A stretch of 64,000 nucleotides of DNA. Source: JBBQVZ01 sp963695975. GTDB taxonomy: Bacteria > Actinomycetota > UBA4738 > HRBIN12. The stretch covers positions 434,001 to 498,000 of the forward strand of contig CAVOIB010000010.1 in the NCBI GenBank assembly GCA_963695975.1, in the 5' to 3' direction. Below are positions 9,046-17,741 of the stretch, one piece after another (within the stretch, counting starts at the first letter, position 1; each line of letters begins with the position of its first letter). The notes beneath the pieces are model-generated. The model had not been told where the DNA came from and did not search any database. It saw nothing but the letters and a program-made list of their open reading frames with translations. The translations under genes and the position numbers were made by a program.

Positions 9046-9672
9046 TCAGACCGTCACGAACGGCCGGATCAGCTCGAGCGTGGCGGGCCCGATCCCGCTC
9101 ACGTCGATCAGGTCGTCGACCGCCGCGAACGGCCCGTTCTGCGTCCGGTAGTCGATGATGGCGGCGGCCGTGACGGGACCGACGCCCGACAGCGTCTCGA
9201 GCTCGGTCTCACTCGCCGTGTTGATGTTGATCAACGCCGTGCCCGCCGACGTTCCGGACCCCGCCGACCCGGTTACACCGGGTATGCCCACCCCCGGCCG
9301 CGGCACCATGATCTGCGTGCCGTCCGTCAGCGGCGCGGCGAGGTTCAGCGCCGTGAGGTCGCCGCCCTTGCGCGGCCCGCCTGCCCGATCCACCGCGTCG
9401 ATCACCCGATCCCCGGACGCGAACTCGTACACGCCGGGCCGACGGACCCACCCGGCCACGTCAACGATGATCGCCACCGTCGCGGACGGAGAGGCAGACG
9501 GCGCGCTCGCCACGTCGGGTGAGGCCGCACTCGAGGGGACGGCTATGTCAACAGGCCGCGGCAGCGAGCGCGTGAACCAAAGACCCGCGCCGGCCAGTGT
9601 GGCCACCACGACCAGGATCAGGCCGACCAGCTCGCCTCGAGAGAGCCCGTCCAGGCGTTCCCGGAACGACAT
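9046..9672 (-). CDS. comEA: ComEA-like DNA-binding competence protein
   Basis: 208 residues. There is one membrane anchor near residues 13-33, then a Ser/Ala/Pro-rich linker, an SLBB domain (DVAGWVRRPGVYEF) and a C-terminal helix-hairpin-helix pair (INTASETELETLSGVGPVTAAAI). ComEA binds incoming duplex DNA outside the membrane and hands it to ComEC. A TAGCGT box six bases before the ATG suggests a leaderless comEA-comEC-holA transcript. Pilus and dprA genes are not in the window, so competence is only a possibility. Confidence 0.92.
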   Translation of the reverse strand: MSFRERLDGLSRGELVGLILVVVATLAGAGLWFTRSLPRPVDIAVPSSAASPDVASAPSASPSATVAIIVDVAGWVRRPGVYEFASGDRVIDAVDRAGGPRKGGDLTALNLAAPLTDGTQIMVPRPGVGIPGVTGSAGSGTSAGTALININTASETELETLSGVGPVTAAAIIDYRTQNGPFAAVDDLIDVSGIGPATLELIRPFVTV

Positions 9673-9678
9673 GCGCGG

Positions 9679-9684
9679 ACGCTA
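9679..9684 (-). promoter_or_regulatory. comEA -10 box (leaderless)
   Basis: TAGCGT reads on the minus strand six bases before the comEA ATG. It lies in the 62-bp gap after leuS. Confidence 0.5.
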
Positions 9685-9734
9685 CGCCAACGGCCGCCGT
9701 CAGACCGTGACCACGGTCACGGTTGCGGTCAGGT

Positions 9735-12185
9735 TCAGCGCTTCGTGACGAAGTTCACGAGCTTGGGAGCGCGGACGATCTCCTTCGCCACCGCGGCGTC
9801 GCCGATCGCGCGGCTCGCACCCTCGGATGCGCGCGCCAGCGCAAGACATTCGTCCTCGGACGATGCCGCCGCGACCTCGATCTTGTCGCGCACCTTGCCG
9901 TCGACCTGCACGATCAGCGTGACGGTCTCGTCGGCCGCCAACGAGGGGTCGTGAACCGGCCACGCCGACGTGTGAACGGACGACACGTTGCCCAGGACCT
10001 CGCGCCAGAGCTCCTCGGCAGCGAACGGCGCGAACGGCGCCAGCATCTGAGGCAGGACGCGCGCGGCGCCGAGCGCCCCTCTACCCGCGTCCAGGGCCGT
10101 CCGCATCTCGTTCGTTAGGACCTGAAGCTTGGATATCGCGGTGTTGAAGCGGAAGCGCTCCAGGTCGCCGGTCACGCCCTTGATCGTTCGATGCGTCAGA
10201 CGGCGCAGCGCCTCTGGCTCTTCGACGTCGCCGCGCGCGACCGCGTCGTCCATGGCCGCGAACACCCGGCCGAGCCACGAGTTCACGCCAGGCCGGCGGT
10301 CCAGCTCGCCACCGATCAGCTTCCAGTCGATGTCGTCCTCGAACGGCCCGGCGAACAGCATGATCAGCCGCATCGAATCCGCGCCCCAGCGTTCGACGAT
10401 CGGCATCGGCTCCACGATGTTGCCCTTCGTCTTGGACATGGACGCGCCGCCGTAGATCACCTGTCCCTGATTCATCAGGCGCGGGAACGGTTCGATGAAC
10501 CCGACCATGCCCATGTCGTAGAGGACCTTCGTGAAGAAGCGCGAGTACATCAGGTGCAGGATCGCGTGCTCCACGCCGCCGGTGTACTGACCCACCGGCA
10601 TCCACCGATCCACGTCGTCGGGCTGGAACGCCATCTCCTCGTCACCCGGCGAGCAATAGCGGTAGTAATACCAAGAGGAATCCACGAACGTGTCCATCGT
10701 GTCCGTGTCGCGACGCGCGTCGCCCGAGCACTGGGGGCATGCGACCTTCGACCACGACGGATGCCGCGCGAGCGGCGACTCTCCGCCTGGCTGGAAGTCC
10801 ACGTCGTCCGGCAGCAGGACGGGCAGTTCGTCCTCAGGAACGGGCACCTCGCCGCAGCGCTCGCAGTGCACGATCGGGATCGGCGCGCCCCAGTACCTCT
10901 GACGGCTCAGCAGCCAATCGCGCAGTCGGAACGTGACGGCCGCCTCGCCGCGACCTTCGTCGCGGAGCCAGCCTGCGACCTTCCCGATCGAGCCGGGGGT
11001 GCGCTCGCCGTCGAACGGACCGGAGTGCACCATGACGCCTTCGCCCGCGTACGCCTCGGCCATGGTGTCGCCGTCCAACGTCCGGCCGGGTGGTTGGATC
11101 ACTACGCGGACGGGAAGGTCGTGCGCGCGCGCGAACGCGAAGTCGCGCTCATCGTGGCCGGGCACGGCCATGATCGCGCCGGTCCCGTACTCCATCAGCA
11201 CATAGGGGGCCACGAAACAAGGCACCTTCTCGCCGTTCACCGGATTCACGGCGTGGACCCCGAGCGAGAGGCCCTCCCGCGCATCGGCTTCCACACGGTA
11301 ATTGAGCGGCGTGTTACGGACCTTCTCGATAAGCGGCTGCACGGTGCCCCATGTCCCGCCCAGTTCGGCCAGCTTCTTGACGAGCGGGTGCTCGACGGCG
11401 AACACGAAGAACGAGACGCCCCAGAGCGTGTCCGGGCGCGTGGTGAAGATCCGGACCTCGTCGCCCGTCTCGTCGACCGTAAACGTGACGTACGCGCCCT
11501 CGCTGCGCCCGATCCAGTTGCGCTGCATCGTGAGCACGCGCTCCGGCCATTCGACGAGAGTGTCCATGTCGTCGAGCAGGCGCTGCGCGTAGTCGGTGAT
11601 CTTGAAGAACCACTGCGTTAGGTCGCGGCGCTCGACCATCGTGCCGCAGCGCTCACACGCACCTTGGATCACCTGCTCGTTCGCCAGCACTGTCTGGTCC
11701 TTGGGGCACCAGTTGACGGGGGCGTTCTTGCGGTACGCCAGGCCGCGCTCGAAGAACCGCAGGAACAGCCATTGCGTCCAGCGGTAGTACTCGGGATCGC
11801 ATGTGCGCACGAGCCGCGACCAGTCGAACGACATCCCCATCCGCTTGAACGAGGGCACCCAATGTTCGATGTTCGTGTACGTCCACTCCTTGGGATGGAT
11901 CCCGCGCTTGATCGCGGCGTTCTCTGCGTTCAGGCCGAAGGCATCGAAGCCGATCGGGTGCAGCACGTTATAGCCCTGCATCCACTTGAAGCGAGCCACC
12001 ACGTCGCCGCCGCTGAACGCCTCCGCGTGGCCCATGTGTAGATCGCCCGAGGGGTACGGGAACATGTCGAGCGCGTAGAAGGGTGGCCGCGGATCATCGG
12101 GGTCGTCGGAGGCTCGGTAGAGGCCCTCCTCTTCCCAGACCCGTTGCCACTTCGGCTCGATCTCGGACGCGTCGTACCTGCGCAT
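9735..12185 (-). CDS. leuS: Leucyl-tRNA synthetase
   Basis: 816 residues. The class I HIGH signature appears as HMGH at 50-53, and the KMSKS loop as MSKTK near residue 580. Between them is the CP1 editing domain, and paired zinc-ribbon cysteines occur in CERCGTM and HCERCGEVP. It charges tRNA-Leu and hydrolyses mischarged products. I chose the ATG at 12185, which gives MRRYDASEIEPKWQ, over an in-frame start 36 codons upstream because family members begin there and a TACCAT box stands nine bases before it. Confidence 0.97.
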   Translation of the reverse strand: MRRYDASEIEPKWQRVWEEEGLYRASDDPDDPRPPFYALDMFPYPSGDLHMGHAEAFSGGDVVARFKWMQGYNVLHPIGFDAFGLNAENAAIKRGIHPKEWTYTNIEHWVPSFKRMGMSFDWSRLVRTCDPEYYRWTQWLFLRFFERGLAYRKNAPVNWCPKDQTVLANEQVIQGACERCGTMVERRDLTQWFFKITDYAQRLLDDMDTLVEWPERVLTMQRNWIGRSEGAYVTFTVDETGDEVRIFTTRPDTLWGVSFFVFAVEHPLVKKLAELGGTWGTVQPLIEKVRNTPLNYRVEADAREGLSLGVHAVNPVNGEKVPCFVAPYVLMEYGTGAIMAVPGHDERDFAFARAHDLPVRVVIQPPGRTLDGDTMAEAYAGEGVMVHSGPFDGERTPGSIGKVAGWLRDEGRGEAAVTFRLRDWLLSRQRYWGAPIPIVHCERCGEVPVPEDELPVLLPDDVDFQPGGESPLARHPSWSKVACPQCSGDARRDTDTMDTFVDSSWYYYRYCSPGDEEMAFQPDDVDRWMPVGQYTGGVEHAILHLMYSRFFTKVLYDMGMVGFIEPFPRLMNQGQVIYGGASMSKTKGNIVEPMPIVERWGADSMRLIMLFAGPFEDDIDWKLIGGELDRRPGVNSWLGRVFAAMDDAVARGDVEEPEALRRLTHRTIKGVTGDLERFRFNTAISKLQVLTNEMRTALDAGRGALGAARVLPQMLAPFAPFAAEELWREVLGNVSSVHTSAWPVHDPSLAADETVTLIVQVDGKVRDKIEVAAASSEDECLALARASEGASRAIGDAAVAKEIVRAPKLVNFVTKR

Positions 12186-12194
12186 GGTCTGAGC

Positions 12195-12200
12195 ATGGTA
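12195..12200 (-). promoter_or_regulatory. leuS -10 box (near-leaderless)
   Basis: TACCAT reads on the minus strand nine bases upstream of the chosen leuS ATG, the same hexamer as at lepA. Confidence 0.45.
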
Positions 12201-12270
12201 ACGAACCACCGGAGCGGGCAGCGAACGGGGCCTTCGAGGGGCCCCGGATAGTGCTGGTGGTCCGATCCGA

Positions 12271-12402
12271 TCAGGCCTCGTCCTCAGCCTCATCCTCTTC
12301 GACGGCTTTCTCGACAGCCTCGACGGCGTCCTCGACGCCGGCTACGCATCCGACGGCGGCACCCTCCGCGAACGCTTCTTCGGCGATCGCCTCGACGGTC
12401 AC
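12271..12402 (-). CDS. Small acidic protein coupled to the GGDEF/EAL gene (43 aa)
   Basis: A 43-codon ORF starts with GTG overlapping the TGA of the upstream GGDEF-EAL gene (GTGA), the same arrangement seen at nadD/LCP, valS/folC and fabH/fabG. The product begins MTVEAIAEEAF, has a short hydrophobic Gly/Ala/Val centre with one Cys, and ends in a run dominated by Glu, Asp and Ala. I recognise no family. Coupling to a c-di-GMP enzyme suggests a partner or regulator, but that is inference. Codon usage keeps the strong G/C third-position bias of its neighbours. Confidence 0.45.
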   Translation of the reverse strand: MTVEAIAEEAFAEGAAVGCVAGVEDAVEAVEKAVEEDEAEDEA

Positions 12403-14528
12403 TCGCTAGACGGCGGTTGGGTGAACAAGCCGCCCTCGCGCCGGATGAGCGCGGGGATCTCTCGGGCCGGAACCGGGTACGCGAAGTGGAACCCCTGGGC
12501 CAGGCGGCAGCCGTTCGCGCGGAGGAACTCGAACTCCCCGTAGGTCTCGATGCCTTCGGCCAGCGGGACCATCCCCAAACTCTGCGCCAGTTGGATCATT
12601 GCGCGGACCATGCCCGCCAGATCGCGGTCGTACTCGACGTGCCGGACGAACGCCTGATCGATCTTCAGGACGTGGACGGGCATGTGCTTCAGGCGCGCGA
12701 GCGATGAGTACCCGGTCCCGAAATCGTCGATCGCCAGGGTGAACCCCCACGCGTGGAGCTCGGTGAGCAGCCTCTGCGTTCGGTCGGGATCGGCCATCGC
12801 CGTCGACTCGGTGATCTCGATCGTGATGGCGCTCGGCTCCACGTCGTAGTTCGCGAGCTTGCCGAGCAACTTCTCGGCCAGGTGCTTGGTCCACATCTGC
12901 CTCGGTGAGAGGTTGTAGCTGATCCCGACCGTCACGCCCTGCTCTCGCCAATCAGCGTACTGTCGGGCCAGCTCGTCGAACACCCAGTCCCCGATCGCCT
13001 CGATCAGTCCCATCTCCTCGGCGAGTGGGATGAACTCCCCAGGCGCCACGAGGCCGCCGTTCGGCTGCTGCCAGCGAACGAGCGCCTCGACGGAATCGAC
13101 GCTCCCGTCGCCGAGATCGACGATCGGCTGGTAGTGCAACACCCAGTTCTGGTCGGCGACCGCCTGGCGTAGTCGAGAGGAGAGCGACAACCTCCGGACC
13201 GGATCCTCATCATGCGTCGCGAACACGCGGTACCCACCCGGTTCGGACTTCTTCACCTGGTACATCGCGGCGTCGGCGTTCTTCAATAGATCGGACGCGT
13301 CGTGCGCGTCCTGCGGGAAGAGGCTGATCCCCATCGATGCCGACGCGAAGAACTCCGTCCCGTTCAGATCGAACGGCTCCGAGAGCGCGTCACGGACCCG
13401 ATTCGCCACGACCTCCGCGACCAGGAACGCCGTATCGCTCCCGGGCATCGACCCGGTCCCGCGCTCGAGATCGGACAGCAGCAGCAGGAACTCGTCGCCG
13501 CCCTGACGCGCGACCAGATCCGTCTCGCGGGTGCACGTGCGGAGGCGTTCGGCCAGCGCCACCAACAGCTGATCGCCTGCGTGGTGCCCGAGCGAATCGT
13601 TCACCAGCTTGAAGTTGTCGAGGTCCAGGAAGAGGACGCCGACGGCGAGATCGTGCCGGCGCGCCCGGGCGAGGGCGTTCTCGAGCATCTCCTCGAAGAG
13701 CGCTCTGTTCGGCAGACCGGTCAGCTTGTCGTGGTACGCGAGGAACGCGATCTGCTCCTCGGCGTGCTTGCGCTCGGTGATGTCGAAGATCACGCCCTGG
13801 ATCAGCCACGGGTTCCCGTCCTCGTCGCTGATCGGGTACGCCTGCTCCAGCACCCACCGCTCCGACCCATCCTCGTGCATCATGCGGTACTCGTGATTCA
13901 ACGGGATGTGGTTGTTGTAGGCGAGCTCGTACTCCTGCCAGACGCGGTCGATATCTTCCGCGTGAACGTGGCGACGCCAGCAGTAGGGATCCTCGAGCCA
14001 CTCGTTCGGATCGATCCCGAGCAGTTCGGTCACCTGCGGGCTGACGTAGATGCTGTCCCCGTCCTGGTCGACGGGGTCCAAGTAGACGACGGCCGGGATC
14101 TGCTCGACCAGCGCGCGGTACTTCGCCTCCGCCTCGAATCGAGCCTCACGGCCTGCCTGAAGCTCGGTCATGTCGCGGATCGTGACGACCAGGAACCGCT
14201 CGGGACCCTCGATCGAGCCAACATGCACCTCGACGGGGATCTCGCGGCCACGGCTGTCGGTGCAGACCGTCTCCGCCCGCGTGCCGATCTGGCGGTCCCG
14301 CAGGTCGCTCGCGATCAGCAGTTCTACCGAGGTTCCGACGAGGTCTTGCCGAGAGAAGCCGGTCAGCGTCTCCACGTGGCTGTTCGCGAACACGATCCGA
14401 CCGTCCGCATGCGCCACGACCAGGCACTCAGGGGTCGCCTCCAGCAGCGAACCTGGTTCGATCAGCTTGGCCAAACGAGCCATGGCAGCGTCTTCGGCGC
14501 TCGCGACCATCTCCATCTCGGACGACAT
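12399..14528 (-). CDS. PAS-PAS-GGDEF-EAL cyclic-di-GMP synthase/phosphodiesterase
   Basis: 709 residues with no membrane segment. Two PAS domains (about 22-130 and 145-265) precede a diguanylate cyclase domain with an intact GGDEF motif and a product-inhibition site RETD exactly five residues before it. An EAL domain follows with SVEALVRWQ, EITES and DDFGTGYSS. Both catalytic halves look intact, so it may make and break c-di-GMP in response to a PAS ligand. I chose the ATG giving MSSEMEM because GGAGAGAGG stands about ten bases upstream; a GTG four codons earlier is possible. A 12-bp palindrome lies 21 bp upstream of the start. Confidence 0.93.
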   Translation of the reverse strand: MSSEMEMVASAEDAAMARLAKLIEPGSLLEATPECLVVAHADGRIVFANSHVETLTGFSRQDLVGTSVELLIASDLRDRQIGTRAETVCTDSRGREIPVEVHVGSIEGPERFLVVTIRDMTELQAGREARFEAEAKYRALVEQIPAVVYLDPVDQDGDSIYVSPQVTELLGIDPNEWLEDPYCWRRHVHAEDIDRVWQEYELAYNNHIPLNHEYRMMHEDGSERWVLEQAYPISDEDGNPWLIQGVIFDITERKHAEEQIAFLAYHDKLTGLPNRALFEEMLENALARARRHDLAVGVLFLDLDNFKLVNDSLGHHAGDQLLVALAERLRTCTRETDLVARQGGDEFLLLLSDLERGTGSMPGSDTAFLVAEVVANRVRDALSEPFDLNGTEFFASASMGISLFPQDAHDASDLLKNADAAMYQVKKSEPGGYRVFATHDEDPVRRLSLSSRLRQAVADQNWVLHYQPIVDLGDGSVDSVEALVRWQQPNGGLVAPGEFIPLAEEMGLIEAIGDWVFDELARQYADWREQGVTVGISYNLSPRQMWTKHLAEKLLGKLANYDVEPSAITIEITESTAMADPDRTQRLLTELHAWGFTLAIDDFGTGYSSLARLKHMPVHVLKIDQAFVRHVEYDRDLAGMVRAMIQLAQSLGMVPLAEGIETYGEFEFLRANGCRLAQGFHFAYPVPAREIPALIRREGGLFTQPPSSE

Positions 14529-14549
14529 GCTTGGGCGCACCTCTCTCCT

Positions 14550-14561
14550 GTGAGGCCTCAC
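14550..14561. promoter_or_regulatory. 12-bp palindrome upstream of the GGDEF/EAL gene
   Basis: GTGAGGCCTCAC is a perfect palindrome 21 bp before the GGDEF-EAL ATG and next to its ribosome-binding site. It could be an operator for a dimeric regulator; no -10 box is obvious beside it. Confidence 0.3.
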
Positions 14562-14648
14562 TCAACCCATCGACGCCGAACCCCGTGCACATGAGCAGGG
14601 TCGGTTGAAAGCCGGCCGCCTGAGACTGCCAGGAGAGCGGGTCGACGT

Positions 14649-15452
14649 TCAGCAGACGGCCATCAGGTACGGATACGGGTCGACCGCGGCACCGCCTGCG
14701 GGATGCCACTCGAAATGGTCGTGTGGACCGCCGGCGTCGCCGGTCGCCCCGACGTAGCCGATGACGTCGCCCGTCTTGACCTGCCCGAGCATCCCGTACG
14801 CGGACAGGTGGGCGTTGTACACATGGCCGGCGGCGCCATAGACGGACACCGCCAGGCCTCCGAGCGTGTTCGATGAGGCCACCGCGGTCCCATCGAACGG
14901 CGCGACGACCGGTGTCCCGTACGCAGCGGTGATGTCGTTCCCCTCGTGGATATGGCGCGGCACGCCGGGACGTTCTTCCACGATGTACCCGAAGTTGTTC
15001 GCGACCGTGTGGTCGCCGCGGACCGGACATTCCCGCAGGATCCCGAACGTCTGGATCCACCCGGAAACCGAGCTCCGCTGCATCCGGAGCGTCTCGGTAC
15101 GACGCTTGACGTATCGCAGCAGGCCTTTCGCGCGGACACGCAGCTTGTGGCGTGCCTCGATCAGGTACCTCAAGCGGTTGCTCCACCGTCGACGGTAGTT
15201 CGCGATCGAAGGGCCATTGGACCGAACCTGGGCGATCCTCCATTCGAGCGTTCGGATCTGATGATTGAGGTTCTGTCTGGCTCTACGCCGATCCTCGCCG
15301 ACCCTCGCCAACTTGTGGACGTACGCCTTCCGGTCGTGCAACGCACGAGAGAGCGTCGAATCAGCTCGCGCGACGGCGGTGAAGTTCCCGATCGCGAGAC
15401 CACCACAAACGATGACCGTGGCAACTCGTCTGATGGCCTTTCCGTTCTCCAA
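14649..15452 (-). CDS. Exported M23 (LytM-type) peptidase
   Basis: 267 residues. The N-terminus is a signal peptide (hydrophobic VATVIVCGGLAIGNFTAVARA). Next is an Arg-rich helical, probably coiled-coil region at about 35-130, then an M23 domain with zinc ligands H169 and D173 (HEGND) and the HxH pair H244/H246 (HDHFEWHP). All ligands are present, so it should cut peptidoglycan cross-bridges or stems. The start is a TTG with GGGAGGG five bases upstream. It sits alone, transcribed toward the GGDEF/EAL gene. Confidence 0.88.
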   Translation of the reverse strand: MENGKAIRRVATVIVCGGLAIGNFTAVARADSTLSRALHDRKAYVHKLARVGEDRRRARQNLNHQIRTLEWRIAQVRSNGPSIANYRRRWSNRLRYLIEARHKLRVRAKGLLRYVKRRTETLRMQRSSVSGWIQTFGILRECPVRGDHTVANNFGYIVEERPGVPRHIHEGNDITAAYGTPVVAPFDGTAVASSNTLGGLAVSVYGAAGHVYNAHLSAYGMLGQVKTGDVIGYVGATGDAGGPHDHFEWHPAGGAAVDPYPYLMAVC

Positions 15453-15476
15453 TCGACCCTCCCGGGGGGAGAGGCC

Positions 15477-15482
15477 ACGATA
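15477..15482 (-). promoter_or_regulatory. Candidate -10 box for the M23 peptidase
   Basis: TATCGT on the minus strand lies 24 bp upstream of the TTG start and would give a short leader containing the GGGAGGG ribosome-binding site. Two direct copies of TGCGTACG lie further upstream at 15540 and 15567. Confidence 0.3.
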
Positions 15483-15626
15483 TGGAGGAGGGCACCTTCG
15501 ACGGAATTCCGCGTTTCCCTGAAGGCGTGTCCGTAGTTCTGCGTACGCATGTCGCTCTCATGGCAGTGCGTACGTAGTCGCCGCGTTCGGCCGCGGGCCA
15601 GCGGTCTTTCGAACCCTCGATCCCGG

Positions 15627-16121
15627 TCAGTCCTTCGCACGAGGCGGGGGACCGACGATCTCGATCCCGAAGCGCTCGGCGACAGGGGCGAGGACATCCG
15701 GTGGAGGCACCGTCAGCCCTGCCGGTGGCGAGTCGCTCGATGCGGGCTCACCGAGCTCGATCGCGAATCGCTCGAACCCTGCCGGCGAAGCGAACACGAG
15801 TACGGTGCTCGGCTCCACGTCCACCGTGAAGGTGTGCGGTATCCCGCTCGGAGCGAACACGAATGATCCCGCGCCGGCCTCGAGTACGTCGTCCCCAACG
15901 AAGAAGGTCATCTGCCCGTCAAGGACGTACCACGCTTCGTCTTCGTTGTGGTGGATGTGGAGTGGAGGCTCCGTGCTTCGGGTGGCGAGCGCTTCGACGA
16001 GCGCGAAGCGGCTCCCCGAGTCCCGGTCGGACACCTTCACGGTGAATCGCCCCCCCAACGACCAGACGGATTCGCCCTGGCCTGCCTGCAGCATGAACGG
16101 ACGGCGATCCCTCGACGTCAT
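15627..16121 (-). CDS. Single-domain cupin protein
   Basis: 164 residues with one cupin barrel at about 35-115. Metal ligands are visible as H55, H57 and E62 in HIHHNEDEAW and H96 in GIPHTF. The C-terminal tail from 115 is Pro-rich. Such stand-alone cupins include small dioxygenases, isomerases and binding proteins; the substrate cannot be read from sequence. I chose the ATG at 16121 because AGGGGGC precedes it; the frame upstream runs through the tRNA-Ala gene and cannot be coding. Confidence 0.8.
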   Translation of the reverse strand: MTSRDRRPFMLQAGQGESVWSLGGRFTVKVSDRDSGSRFALVEALATRSTEPPLHIHHNEDEAWYVLDGQMTFFVGDDVLEAGAGSFVFAPSGIPHTFTVDVEPSTVLVFASPAGFERFAIELGEPASSDSPPAGLTVPPPDVLAPVAERFGIEIVGPPPRAKD

Positions 16122-16146
16122 GACGCCCCCTCGCGCGGATCGTGCG

Positions 16147-16219
16147 TGGACCCACGGGGACTCGAACCCCGGACCTCTTGGCTGCCAGCCAAGCGCTCTA
16201 CCAGCTGAGCTATGGGCCC
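16147..16219 (-). tRNA. tRNA-Ala (anticodon GGC)
   Basis: 73 nt folding into a full cloverleaf. The acceptor is GGGCCCA with TGGGTCC (one G-U), the anticodon stem CTTGG/CCAAG carries loop CTGGCAG, and the T-loop is TTCGAGT. The anticodon GGC reads Ala codons ending in C or U. The 3' CCA is not encoded. It lies between the cupin gene and rsfS. Confidence 0.97.
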
Positions 16220-16233
16220 TCGAGCGCTCGAGT

Positions 16234-16614
16234 CTAGCGGGAGGAGGCGGCCTCGTCGGATGCCTGCCACACGAGGCGCGGCGCGTCCTTCCACAATCGC
16301 TCCAGGTCATAGTACGCGCGTTCCTCGTCGCCGAAGACGTGCACCACGACGTCGAAGTAGTCGAGCAGCCACCAGCCGCCGTCATCCTCACCTTCGCGGC
16401 GGATCGGCTTCTCGCCCAGCTGGCGGATGGCTCGCTCGATCTCCTCGACGACCGTCTTGACCTGGCGCGTGGTGGATGCGGAACAGATCACGAAGAAGTC
16501 GGTGATCACGATGAGCTCGTGCACATCCAAGACGATGATGTCGGCGGCCTGCTTGTCGGCGGCGGCCCTGGCGGCGGCGACGGCCACCTCGCGGCTCGGG
16601 GGCGCATCGAGCAT
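16234..16614 (-). CDS. rsfS: Ribosome silencing factor RsfS
   Basis: 126 residues from the preferred start. The core has DKQAADIIVLDVHEL, TDFFVICSAS, GWWLLDYFDVVVHVF and a YYDLERLW tail, typical of RsfS, which binds L14 and blocks 50S-30S joining in slow growth. I chose the ATG at 16614 because AAGGAG lies six bases before it. An in-frame TTG at 16650 overlapping the LCP stop is an alternative that adds 12 residues. It is the last gene of the nadD-LCP-rsfS run. Confidence 0.92.
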   Translation of the reverse strand: MLDAPPSREVAVAAARAAADKQAADIIVLDVHELIVITDFFVICSASTTRQVKTVVEEIERAIRQLGEKPIRREGEDDGGWWLLDYFDVVVHVFGDEERAYYDLERLWKDAPRLVWQASDEAASSR

Positions 16615-16646
16615 CGCGCTCTCCTTCGCCATCCGTTCGTCTGCCG

Positions 16647-17741
16647 TCAACCCGTGAAGTCCTTCCCGACCACGATCTGCACGTCTCCGATGCCCGATGC
16701 TACCTGGGACACGGCGATCCGGCCCACGCCGAGCGCCCCTCGAACCCTGCGCGCACTGCTCAAGTTGTCCTCGCCGAGCGCCACGATCTGGGTGATCTTC
16801 TGCCCGAAGTCCACCGCGTTCTGCGAGAGCGTAACGCGGAACCCCTTGGGGATGACCAGGCGTCCGACCTCCTCCCCGAGACCCGCCGCACCCGCCGCGT
16901 TCTGCACGATGACCGGCACCGGGATCCGCTCGACGCCGAACCGGTCGGCCATCAGCTGATCGACCCGGTCGTAGTCGGGCACGCGGATGGTCGCGGCGGC
17001 CACCTTCACGGGGAGCGTCTCGAGCTGACCTCCCTGCGCCCCGTCGAGCGTCGCCTGCACCCCCTTCAGGTCATCGGTGTCCGTGAGGTCGCCGACCCGA
17101 AGCTGCGGAGGTGCCGCGAGCATGCCGGCGATCACGATCTCCCAGCGCGTGAACGTGTTCTGGCCTTCCGCGCCGAGGTAATCCGCAACCTGCTGGCCGG
17201 TCATCGTCACCGCGCCGGGCCCGAGCACCTCGTCGCCGACAGGGACCGGATCCGGCAGCTTCACCTTCAGCCCGCCGTTGCGCTCGAACAGCACCGCCAT
17301 GTGCCCGAGATCGGTCACCCCGTAGTGCTCTGCCCACGCGCCGACGACGTTCGAGAGCGCCACCTGCAGACCCGGTCCCGGGAGTGCCGCGACGCGCCGC
17401 GTGGTGAGCTCGCCCGCTCCCGGCACCTCCAGGATCAATCCCTGCGGCACCCCCATCGAGGCGGGCGGGGCCCCGGCGGTCCCGATCACCGCGAGCAACG
17501 GCTTAGGAGCCCCGGTGAACGACAGGACGAGTAGCGCCGAGGGCTCTGGAGCGGCCTGGGTGGACGAGGCTCCTCCGCCGTCCGCCGACGGCTCCCCGAT
17601 CTGCGTGGTCGCGTACGCCGCGCCCGCGACAACCACCACGATCGCGACCAGGAGTTCCAAACCACGGCGTCGCCGCTCGTGCTCACGGCGGCGGAGCCGG
17701 GACCCCCTCGTGCGCGGCGGCCCCGGCTGGCCGGAGGTCAC
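16647..17741 (-). CDS. LytR-CpsA-Psr family protein with degenerate catalytic domain and LytR_C domain
   Basis: 364 residues: a short basic N-terminus, one membrane helix near 29-48, a region resembling an LCP domain (about 70-215), and a C-terminal LytR_C domain (about 240-360). Canonical LCP enzymes attach glycopolymers to peptidoglycan using Arg and Asp residues in motifs like RSDTM and SIPRD. Here the matching positions read MGVPQG and AALPGPG, so those residues appear to be missing and the protein may be a scaffold. Its GTG overlaps the nadD TGA (GTGA). Confidence 0.75.
   Translation of the reverse strand: MTSGQPGPPRTRGSRLRRREHERRRRGLELLVAIVVVVAGAAYATTQIGEPSADGGGASSTQAAPEPSALLVLSFTGAPKPLLAVIGTAGAPPASMGVPQGLILEVPGAGELTTRRVAALPGPGLQVALSNVVGAWAEHYGVTDLGHMAVLFERNGGLKVKLPDPVPVGDEVLGPGAVTMTGQQVADYLGAEGQNTFTRWEIVIAGMLAAPPQLRVGDLTDTDDLKGVQATLDGAQGGQLETLPVKVAAATIRVPDYDRVDQLMADRFGVERIPVPVIVQNAAGAAGLGEEVGRLVIPKGFRVTLSQNAVDFGQKITQIVALGEDNLSSARRVRGALGVGRIAVSQVASGIGDVQIVVGKDFTG

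Noticed and set aside
15453..15626. Possible c-di-AMP (ydaO-type) riboswitch before the M23 peptidase, a common association in actinobacteria
   Set aside because: None of the conserved core stretches is visible on the minus strand; only a -10 box and short repeats are seen.
16122..16391. N-terminal extension of the cupin gene
   Set aside because: The frame passes through the tRNA-Ala gene and rsfS; the ATG at 16121 has its own ribosome-binding site.
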